Of a stretch of DNA of 8,602 nucleotides, positions 1 to 6,314 are shown piece after piece (position 1 is the first letter of the stretch; each line of letters begins with the position of its first letter). This DNA is from Oscillospiraceae bacterium (GTDB lineage Bacteria > Bacillota_A > Clostridia > Oscillospirales > WRJC01), in assembly GCA_009785015.1 (NCBI GenBank), contig WQXD01000156.1:1-8602 (forward strand), read 5' to 3'. The notes under the pieces were generated by a model. It ran no database searches. It worked only from the letters and a program-made list of their open reading frames with translations, and was not told the DNA's origin. The position numbers were made by a program, and so were the translations under genes.

Positions 1-383
1 ATCACGGGCTTTTTTAAATTTTTCAACGCCTTCCAGATGACTTCGCTCTGCGCCTGTATCCCCTCGACTGCAGACAGCAAAAAAACAACGCAGTCCACAA
101 CCCAAACCGAACGCTCGACTTCGGCGGCAAAATCGGTATGTCCGGGCGTGTCGATCAGATTTATATCGCAGTCCCGCCAATTTAAAACAGTCGACGACGC
201 CCTCACCGATATTTTTCGCCTGCGCTCTATTTCCGTAAAATCCGTGTGAGCCGTTCCGTCGTCGACTTTGCCGGCTTCCCTTATCGCGCCCGCGGAAAAC
301 AAAAGCTGTTCGGTGAGCGTGGTTTTGCCCGCGTCCACATGCGCGACTATCCCGAGGTTTATTATTTTTTCTATCATTATCAT
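1..383 (-). CDS. TetM/EF-G-like translational GTPase, N-terminal G domain (partial, C-terminus off the left edge)
   Basis: About 127 residues of an N-terminal GTPase domain are visible. The P-loop AHVDAGKTT is at residues 14-22, the G3 motif DTPGH at 78-82 followed by DFAAEVERS, and SAVEGIQAQ at 104-112. This order and wording match the EF-G superfamily, most closely the ribosomal-protection (TetM/TetO) branch, whose members bind the ribosome and hydrolyse GTP. The switch I segment reads IERRRKISV where TetM and EF-G have a form of RGITI, so the conserved Gly and Thr are Lys and Ser here. The start at 383 overlaps the stop of the upstream lipoprotein gene (ATGA, 381-383); a second in-frame ATG is at 377. 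No Shine-Dalgarno sequence precedes either, which suggests translational coupling. The NKxD motif and domains II-V lie outside the window, so tetracycline resistance cannot be claimed. Confidence 0.88.
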   Translation of the reverse strand, partial: MIMIEKIINLGIVAHVDAGKTTLTEQLLFSAGAIREAGKVDDGTAHTDFTEIERRRKISVRASSTVLNWRDCDINLIDTPGHTDFAAEVERSVWVVDCVVFLLSAVEGIQAQSEVIWKALKNLKKPV

Positions 384-1852
384 TCGGCGCTGGAAAACGC
401 GTCGATTGTCTTTTCGAGTTCGCTCTGCATTTTATCCTGTATTTTTTCAAAAGCGGAAACGATCGGGTCGCCTTTGTATACGCTTTTCAAGATCACATCG
501 AAACAGCCTCCCCAGTTATATATCGGGCCGAAATCGTAACTCGCGTTTTCGCAGATTATATCTAACATTTTCTCGGAATATTCATCCCTTGTGAATTTGG
601 TTTTGAGCGTCACTTCATACTGCGCGGGGGTGGAAGTGTATTTGCCCAGTGCCGCAAATGCTTCTATGAGCATTCCCGTCCTCTCGATATTTTCGTTTGT
701 TTTGGGTACGGCCACCGCCACGGCCCCCCACGGATTGCAGTACGAATAATAGCTGTCCTGGCCTTCGTCGAGCTTGGGCATGGGCAATATACCGTAATCG
801 TACTCCATATCCCTGAAAAGGGACAAATTGCCGGTGGTCTGCGTCAAAATGAGCGTTCTCCCTTCGCGGAACGGGGGCCCTTCCTCATAGGAACGGTACT
901 GCGGATCCACGTACCAGTCGTTTCCGGCGAACAAGGCGGCGAGTTTATCTATCACTTCATAGCTTTTCGGCGTTCCGAGCGTTATTTTCGGGTAACCGTT
1001 TTCTATCGAGATTATATTCTGCCCGAATCCCCTGTAAAAACAAACCGCAGTCATGCCTTCGGTTATCATCCCGTAAAAATCGCTCATGTCGTGTTTTCCG
1101 TCGCCGTCCAAATCCTTGCCCTTGTCTTTTATTATTTCACTCAGGGCCTCAAGCGTCCACTTTCCGTCCAATACGTTCTGATACGGATATTCGAGCCCGT
1201 AATCCATGAACAGTTGTTTGTTGAACATGATCAAATATGGGCTCAGGGTAAATCTCGGGGTTATGTCGCCCGTGGGAAAGTAGAACCTGCCGTTTATGGT
1301 CATGTCCCGCGATGCGTACTTGCTCCACCACGGCTTGGACAAATCGACATTCGGGATGACGTTGAAATCATATATAGAACCGGTTTGCGCGAGGTTCCGC
1401 GTCACATTCTGGAAATCGCCTATGACGATGTCGAACGAATTGTCGCCGCTGGCGACCGACCTTTGGGTTTTGTTGGTCATATCGCCCACATCGTCGAGCA
1501 GGGTGTACACTATTTTTATATTGTATTTGTCTTCTATCAGCCGGTCCCTTTTATACAGGGAATCGTTTATGGGTTCGCCGGTTTCCTCTTCTTCGGGAGC
1601 CTGCCTTATTTCCAGTGTCTGATTCGGGCGGTTTGAAGTCCAGAACTTGAATTCATAACCGCCGAAATCCGCTTCGGGAAGGGAAGAAACCATAAAAACC
1701 GCGTCAATTTCGACTTCGGGTTCATTTAGCCCGCCGGATTCGTCCGGCGATTTGCCGCCTTGTTCAGGCGCGGTCTTTTCGTCATTGCCGCCGGCGCAGG
1801 AAGCGGCGAACAGCGATAAAATCAACGCGAAAACCAACAATATTTTTTTCAT
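380..1852 (-). CDS. extracellular solute-binding lipoprotein (ABC-transporter family 1-like)
   Basis: This is a 490-residue secreted lipoprotein. It has a short basic N-terminus (MKK), a hydrophobic stretch at residues 4-17 and a lipobox-like AASC with Cys19 as the likely lipidated residue. A charged, Gly/Pro/Glu-rich linker (20-50) follows. The body has the look of large clostridial sugar- or peptide-binding proteins: a FWTSN strand near 70, SFDIVIGDFQN near 139, a calcium-loop-like DLDGDGKHD at 247-255 followed by DFYG, and a C-terminal region rich in aromatic residues. It would bind a substrate outside the membrane and deliver it to an ABC permease, but no permease or ATPase gene is in the window, so the ligand is unknown. 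The ATG at 1852 is preceded by AAGGTGA (1859-1865) at 6-base spacing and a consensus promoter. Its stop overlaps the GTPase start by 4 bases. Family assignment is by overall resemblance; the lipoprotein call is firmer. Confidence 0.85.
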   Translation of the reverse strand: MKKILLVFALILSLFAASCAGGNDEKTAPEQGGKSPDESGGLNEPEVEIDAVFMVSSLPEADFGGYEFKFWTSNRPNQTLEIRQAPEEEETGEPINDSLYKRDRLIEDKYNIKIVYTLLDDVGDMTNKTQRSVASGDNSFDIVIGDFQNVTRNLAQTGSIYDFNVIPNVDLSKPWWSKYASRDMTINGRFYFPTGDITPRFTLSPYLIMFNKQLFMDYGLEYPYQNVLDGKWTLEALSEIIKDKGKDLDGDGKHDMSDFYGMITEGMTAVCFYRGFGQNIISIENGYPKITLGTPKSYEVIDKLAALFAGNDWYVDPQYRSYEEGPPFREGRTLILTQTTGNLSLFRDMEYDYGILPMPKLDEGQDSYYSYCNPWGAVAVAVPKTNENIERTGMLIEAFAALGKYTSTPAQYEVTLKTKFTRDEYSEKMLDIICENASYDFGPIYNWGGCFDVILKSVYKGDPIVSAFEKIQDKMQSELEKTIDAFSSAE

Positions 1853-1890
1853 TTTAATTCACCTTTTTTTATTTAATTGCGTTTGCTTAG

Positions 1891-1919
1891 ATTATATCGC
1901 ACTTTCGGGTATTTGTCAA
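1891..1919 (-). promoter_or_regulatory. Sigma-A-type promoter for the lipoprotein-GTPase unit
   Basis: On the minus strand there is a perfect TTGACA (-35, 1914-1919), a 17-base spacer and a perfect TATAAT (-10, 1891-1896). Transcription would start near 1884, giving a leader of about 32 bases with the AAGGTGA ribosome binding site before the ATG at 1852. A full consensus match suggests a strong promoter unless something represses it. Confidence 0.85.
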
Positions 1920-1938
1920 GAGAAATGCCGCTTGACAA
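1913..1938. repeat. Inverted repeat spanning both divergent -35 boxes
   Basis: TTGTCAAG (1913-1920) and CTTGACAA (1931-1938) are perfect 8-base inverted arms around a 10-base centre. Each arm contains the -35 hexamer of one of the two divergent promoters. Six bases of each arm are explained by the shared TTGACA box; one extra matched base on each side is beyond that. It could be a dimeric regulator's operator or only a by-product of two consensus -35 boxes back to back. Confidence 0.5.
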
Positions 1939-1960
1939 TTAAATATATAAATGGTAAAAT
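1932..1960 (+). promoter_or_regulatory. Sigma-A-type promoter for the activator/dehydratase operon
   Basis: TTGACA (1932-1937) is separated by 17 bases from TAAAAT (1955-1960). A TG at 1952-1953 gives an extended -10 (TGG before the hexamer). Transcription would start near 1967, leaving about 119 bases of leader before the ATG at 2086. It faces away from the leftward promoter, with the two -35 boxes only 12 bases apart. Confidence 0.8.
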
Positions 1961-1984
1961 ATTGATATTGAAGATATTTTTGAA

Positions 1985-2068
1985 TTGAAAAATTCTCTTT
2001 TGGAAGAATTATATCCCGAAGATTTTGGGCGCGTGAAAAAACTTTACGAAAATATACTCAATTTTTAG
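1985..2068 (+). CDS. possible 27-codon leader ORF or gene remnant
   Basis: An open frame starting at TTG 1985 and ending at TAG 2066-2068 would encode a charged helical peptide containing EELYPEDFGRVKKLYENI. The frame is already open from 1958, but no ATG or GTG start lies there, and an in-frame TAA sits inside the -10 box at 1955-1957. Only a weak GAAG (1970-1973) precedes the TTG. The stop is 17 bases before the ATG of the activator gene. The amino acid pattern reads like real protein, so it may be a short leader peptide or the decayed 3' end of an older gene. I do not recognise it, and chance is possible. Confidence 0.22.
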   Translation: MKNSLLEELYPEDFGRVKKLYENILNF

Positions 2069-2085
2069 ATAAGGATTTTTTACAA

Positions 2086-5058
2086 ATGAATTACAGAGCA
2101 GGCATCGACATAGGTTCGACCACGGTGAAAATTGTGATACTCGGCGAAAACGGCGAAATGATATACAAACGCTATGAACGGCATTTTTCGAAAGTAAAAG
2201 AGAAAACCGCGGAACTGCTGGAAGACGCCAAAGATATTTTGACCGGAAACGGGATAAAACTGACTATGACGGGGTCGGCGGGGCAGGGGGTAGCCCAAAT
2301 TTGCGGATTCGAGTTTGTGCAGGAAGTGTTCGTCACCGGTGAAATGGTAAAACAATATTATCCCGAAACGGACTGTGTGATCGAACTCGGCGGGGAAGAC
2401 GCCAAAATCATATTCTTGAAAAACGGGCTTGAAGAACGCATGAACGGTTCGTGCGCCGGAGGCACCGGCTCCTTTATAGACCAGATGGCGCTTTTGCTGG
2501 ATGTCTCGTGCCGGGAATTGGACGAATTGAGTCAAAAGGCCGAAAAAATACACCCGATAGCTTCGCGCTGCGGGGTATTCGCGAAAAGCGACATACAGCC
2601 CCTTTTAAATCAGGGGGCAAAAAAAGAAAACATAGCCGCGAGCATTTTCCAGGCGGTGGTCGACCAAACGATAACAGGGCTGGCCCAGGGCAGGGAGATA
2701 TCGGGAAACGTGCTGTTTTTGGGCGGACCGCTGCATTTTTTTTCGGGGCTCCAAAAAAGATTCAAGGAAACCCTGCGCCTATCCGACAGCTGCGCGACTT
2801 TCCCGGATGACGCCCTTTACGCGGTCGCTCTGGGGGCGGCCTTGTCCGCCGGAAAAAACGATATTTCGCATGATTTTGAAAATATAACGGAGCAATTGGA
2901 AAAATTTTCGGCAGCTTCAAAAAATATGCACAATACAGAAGCGCTGTTTGAAAACGAAGAGCAGTACATAAAATTCAAAAAACGCCACTCGGCGAACTCC
3001 GTAAAACAAGCGGATATAGGCGCATACGAAGGCGGCGCTTATCTGGGAATCGACTGCGGAAGCACCACTACAAAAATCGTTTTGACAGATGAAGGCTGCA
3101 ATATTTTGTACAGTTTTTATGCCGCGAACTCCGGAAATCCGGTCGGGATAATTTCGGAGGAGCTCAAAAAGATACGGAAATTATGCGGAAGCAAAATAAC
3201 GATAAAAGCGGCGGCAGTCACGGGATACGGCGAAGAACTCGTCAAAAACGCCTTTTCGGCGGATTACGGGACGGTGGAAACTATCGCGCATTTCAAAGCG
3301 GCCAAATACTTCGACCCAAACGTGACCTTTATTTTGGACATAGGCGGGCAGGATATAAAATGCTTTAAAATAAAAAACGGAGCCATAGACAATATAATGT
3401 TAAACGAAGCCTGTTCTTCGGGTTGCGGTTCGTTTATCGAAAATTTCGCGAAAAGCATGGGATACGGCGTCGAAGATTTTTGCAGGGAAGGGATATACGC
3501 CCAAAATCCGGTGGATTTGGGCTCGAGATGCACGGTATTCATGAATTCTTCCGTCAAGCAGGCGCAAAAAGAAGGAGCTTCGATAGGGGATATATCGGCG
3601 GGTCTTTCGATGAGCGTGGTAAAAAACGCCCTATACAAAGTGATAAGGATAAACGACGCTTCAGAACTCGGCGAAAATATCGTGGTCCAGGGCGGAACTT
3701 TTTTAAACGACGCGATACTTGCGGCTTTCGAAAAAAAGATCGGAAAAAACGTGACGCGCCCGAATATAAGCGGGCTGATGGGGGCTTTCGGGTGCGCGAT
3801 TTACGCGAAAGAAAAAGCAAAAAAAGACCAATTGGAAAAGAGCTCCGTATTGCCGACCGAAGAACTCGAAAAGTTTTCGCATTCGTCAAATTCCGCGAAT
3901 TGCAATCTTTGCGCCAACAAATGCGCCATAACGATAAACAGCTTCTCAAACAAAAAAAAGTATATTTCCGGAAACAGATGCGAGCGTGCGCTCAATACAA
4001 AAGAAAACGAAAAAATGCCCGAAATGTACGGATTCAAATTGGATTACATCAAAAGCGTCATAAATTCGGAAAAAAAAGATTCCGGCAAAAAGACGATAGG
4101 CATGCCGCTCGGTTTGAATTTTTACGAAATGCTCCCATTCTGGTACACTTTGTGGACAAATCTCGGCTTTAACGCGGAAATTTCCGATATATCGACAAGG
4201 GAACTGTACCGTTTGGGCCAGAATTCCATCCCTTCGGATACGATATGCTACCCTGCCAAACTGATGCACGGCCATATTGAAAACCTGATAGAAAAAAATA
4301 TAACCCACATATTTTACCCCTGCATGACATATAATTTCGACGAAAAGATAAGCGACAACAACTATAACTGCCCCGTGGTCGCCTATTACCCCGAAGTTTT
4401 AAAAGCGAATATGAACAGCTTGCAGAATATAAACTTCATGATGCCGTATTTGGACGTTTCAAATAAAAAACTGTTCACGAAAAAATTCACGCAATATTAC
4501 AATTCTTTGGAAATGTTCGAGCCAAAAAGCAAGAAGATCATAAAAAACGCGGTCCAAAAAGCATATAAAAGCCAGCAACTGTATTTTGAGGTGATGCTGG
4601 CGGAGGGGAAACGGGCGGTACAGGCGGCCGCGGAAAAAAACCAAAAGCTCATCGTACTGTGCGGCAGGCCGTATCACGCGGATCCCGAAATAAATCACGG
4701 GATAAACAAAATGACAGCCTCGCTTGACTGCGTCACGATAAGCGAGGACGCGGCTTCCGCCATGCTCAAAACAAAACCGAAAACAAATGTTTTAAATCAA
4801 TGGACATACCACGCGAGATTGTACAGCGCCGCCGAATTTGCGTCAAAACGCGAAAACACCGAACTTGTCCAGCTTGTTTCGTTCGGGTGCGGAATAGACG
4901 CCGTCACATCCGACGAAGTGCGCGCCATTTTGGAAAAAAATTCAAAATTGTACACGCAGATAAAAATAGACGAAATAAACAACTTGGGCGCGGCCAAAAT
5001 CAGAATGAGAAGCATGCTCGAAGTCAGCGGGGAAAACCAAAACCAGAAAGGCATATAA
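2086..5058 (+). CDS. 2-hydroxyacyl-CoA dehydratase activator-like protein: two BadF/BadG/BcrA/BcrD ATPase domains plus DUF2229-type region
   Basis: This 990-residue cytoplasmic protein belongs to the ASKHA ATPase family that uses ATP to drive electron transfer from a [4Fe-4S] cluster to a dehydratase or reductase. Domain 1 has GIDIGSTTVKI at 6-16, Cys123 in SCAGGTGSF and Cys162 in RCGVFAKSDIQ. Domain 2 has GIDCGSTTTKIVL near 321-333, Cys443 in ACSSGCGSF and Cys482 in RCTVF. Each Cys pair is 39 residues apart, as in HgdC (Cys127/Cys166 from recall), where two subunits share one cluster. A Cys-rich linker follows (C606, C609, C613, C632). The DUF2229-type part begins near 670 (GMPLGLNFYEMLPFWYTL) and includes CGRPYHADPEINHG at 859-872 and FGCGIDAVTSDE around 935. 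Related proteins in anaerobes are often about 1,400 residues and also carry the dehydratase part; here that part is the next gene. AAGGA (2071-2075) lies 10 bases before the ATG. The true substrate is unknown. Confidence 0.92.
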   Translation: MNYRAGIDIGSTTVKIVILGENGEMIYKRYERHFSKVKEKTAELLEDAKDILTGNGIKLTMTGSAGQGVAQICGFEFVQEVFVTGEMVKQYYPETDCVIELGGEDAKIIFLKNGLEERMNGSCAGGTGSFIDQMALLLDVSCRELDELSQKAEKIHPIASRCGVFAKSDIQPLLNQGAKKENIAASIFQAVVDQTITGLAQGREISGNVLFLGGPLHFFSGLQKRFKETLRLSDSCATFPDDALYAVALGAALSAGKNDISHDFENITEQLEKFSAASKNMHNTEALFENEEQYIKFKKRHSANSVKQADIGAYEGGAYLGIDCGSTTTKIVLTDEGCNILYSFYAANSGNPVGIISEELKKIRKLCGSKITIKAAAVTGYGEELVKNAFSADYGTVETIAHFKAAKYFDPNVTFILDIGGQDIKCFKIKNGAIDNIMLNEACSSGCGSFIENFAKSMGYGVEDFCREGIYAQNPVDLGSRCTVFMNSSVKQAQKEGASIGDISAGLSMSVVKNALYKVIRINDASELGENIVVQGGTFLNDAILAAFEKKIGKNVTRPNISGLMGAFGCAIYAKEKAKKDQLEKSSVLPTEELEKFSHSSNSANCNLCANKCAITINSFSNKKKYISGNRCERALNTKENEKMPEMYGFKLDYIKSVINSEKKDSGKKTIGMPLGLNFYEMLPFWYTLWTNLGFNAEISDISTRELYRLGQNSIPSDTICYPAKLMHGHIENLIEKNITHIFYPCMTYNFDEKISDNNYNCPVVAYYPEVLKANMNSLQNINFMMPYLDVSNKKLFTKKFTQYYNSLEMFEPKSKKIIKNAVQKAYKSQQLYFEVMLAEGKRAVQAAAEKNQKLIVLCGRPYHADPEINHGINKMTASLDCVTISEDAASAMLKTKPKTNVLNQWTYHARLYSAAEFASKRENTELVQLVSFGCGIDAVTSDEVRAILEKNSKLYTQIKIDEINNLGAAKIRMRSMLEVSGENQNQKGI
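5045..5051 (+). promoter_or_regulatory. Ribosome binding site fixing the TTG 5061 start
   Basis: AGAAAGG lies inside the last codons of the activator gene, with 9 bases between it and TTG 5061. The same frame stays open upstream to ATG 4800, but that stretch overlaps conserved DUF2229 sequence in another frame and reads as low-complexity basic sequence. The TTG is therefore the better start. Confidence 0.65.
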
Positions 5059-5060
5059 TT

Positions 5061-6308
5061 TTGAATAAATCTAAATATCCGGTTTTTACGAAGTCCCAAA
5101 AAAAAGAATATACGATTTTAATTCCGGACATGCTGCCTTCTCATTTTAAACTGATAGGCAAAATAATGGAAAATTACGGCTATAACGTAAAACTCTTGGA
5201 GAGCTCAGGCCCCGAAATCGTAGAATCGGGGTTAAAAAGCGTGCATAACGACACATGTTACCCCGCTCTTTTGGTCATCGGCCAGTTCATATCCGCTTTG
5301 GAATCCGGAAAATACGATAAAGATAAAACGGCTCTCATGATAACACAGACGGGAGGAGGCTGCAGGGCCTCGAATTATATATATTTATTGAGAAAAGCCT
5401 TGAAAAAGGGAGGATACGGGCACATACCGATAATATCCATGAATTTTTCGGGGCTCGACAAAAAAACTTCGTTTAAATTTACGCTCCCCATGGCTTTTCA
5501 GTTTATATATTCGGTGCTGCTCGGCGATCTTGTGATGCTTTTGTATAATCAATGCAAACCCTATGAGATAATTCCAAAAAGTTCGGAAAAGGCGGAAAGC
5601 GAGGCGTTTGAGTTTTGCCGCGGCTTATTTAAAAAAGGAAAAATGGTTTCGTACAAAACCGTGAAAAATACATACAAAAAAGTGATAGATATCTTCGGCA
5701 AAGTGGAAAGAACAAACGAAAAAAAAATAAAGGTCGGGATAGTCGGGGAGATATATGTCAAATATTCGCCGCTGGGAAACAACGATTTGGAAAAATTTCT
5801 GCGTTTTGCCGGAGCCGAAACAGTCGTTCCGGGACTTTTGGATTTTTTTATGTACTGCGTGACAAATTCCGTAAACGACCGGACTTTATACGGGAACAAA
5901 TTTTTTAAAGCGAAAATATATAAAATCGCCTACCATTGGCTGTTGAAAAAACAATCCGACGTCATAGCGGCGATAAAACAAAACGGCGGATTTGAGCCGC
6001 CGGCGAGCTTTGACAAAACGATGGAAGGGGCAAAAGAATATATTTCGCCGGGCGTGAAAATGGGTGAAGGGTGGCTGTTGACCGCCGAAATGATAGAGCT
6101 CATACATTCGGGGTCGGAAAATATCGTATGCGCTCAGCCGTTCGGCTGCCTGCCGAACCATATAATCGGAAAAGGTATGATAAAAAAAATAAAAGAAAAA
6201 AATCCCGAAGCGAATATAGTGGCGATAGACTACGACCCGGGAGCGACGAAAATAAATCAGGAAAACCGGATCAAACTCATGATTTCGATAGCGAAAGCTA
6301 AAATGTGA
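5061..6308 (+). CDS. 2-hydroxyacyl-CoA dehydratase (HgdB/HgdA)-like protein
   Basis: This is a 415-residue protein matching the C-terminal part of the fused activator/dehydratase proteins of anaerobes. It opens with PVFTKSQKKEYTILIPDM, the wording usual at the junction of the fused form. Next come NDTCYPALLVIGQFI (Cys66), TQTGGGCRASNYI (Cys101), an internal GIVGEIYVKYSPLGN strand near 226-240, and CAQPFGCLPNHI (Cys357, Cys363) near the end, followed by IVAIDYDPGATKINQENR. The cysteines are candidates for iron-sulfur ligands as in HgdB-type dehydratase subunits. The family dehydrates 2-hydroxyacyl-CoA or reduces related compounds by a radical route, but many genomic members have no known substrate. 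It lies 2 bases after the activator stop and is surely co-transcribed. One partner subunit appears here, not the usual two, which fits the fused family better than a HgdAB heterodimer. Confidence 0.9.
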   Translation: MNKSKYPVFTKSQKKEYTILIPDMLPSHFKLIGKIMENYGYNVKLLESSGPEIVESGLKSVHNDTCYPALLVIGQFISALESGKYDKDKTALMITQTGGGCRASNYIYLLRKALKKGGYGHIPIISMNFSGLDKKTSFKFTLPMAFQFIYSVLLGDLVMLLYNQCKPYEIIPKSSEKAESEAFEFCRGLFKKGKMVSYKTVKNTYKKVIDIFGKVERTNEKKIKVGIVGEIYVKYSPLGNNDLEKFLRFAGAETVVPGLLDFFMYCVTNSVNDRTLYGNKFFKAKIYKIAYHWLLKKQSDVIAAIKQNGGFEPPASFDKTMEGAKEYISPGVKMGEGWLLTAEMIELIHSGSENIVCAQPFGCLPNHIIGKGMIKKIKEKNPEANIVAIDYDPGATKINQENRIKLMISIAKAKM

Positions 6309-6314
6309 TTTTTT

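Noticed and set aside
1..383. Calling the GTPase a tetracycline-resistance gene
   Set aside because: Only the G domain is visible, it differs from TetM in switch I, and the C-terminal parts that act on the ribosome are outside the window.
1091..1636. 181-codon rightward open frame
   Set aside because: It lies wholly antisense to the lipoprotein gene, has no ribosome binding site and shows no recognisable motif.
3423..4172. 249-codon rightward open frame inside the activator gene
   Set aside because: It is an alternate-frame shadow made of Arg/Lys-rich sequence while the main frame carries the conserved Cys and ATPase motifs.
4935..4941. A_AAA_AAT heptamer that could allow programmed -1 frameshifting to join the activator and dehydratase
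   Set aside because: A slip here would delete the conserved end of the DUF2229-type region (IDEINNLGAAKIRMRSML), and no stem-loop follows that I can see.
4800..5060. Upstream ATG extension of the dehydratase-like gene, adding 87 residues
   Set aside because: It overlaps conserved DUF2229-type sequence of the activator in another frame, the added residues are Arg/Lys-rich with no family likeness, and TTG 5061 has a well-placed ribosome binding site.
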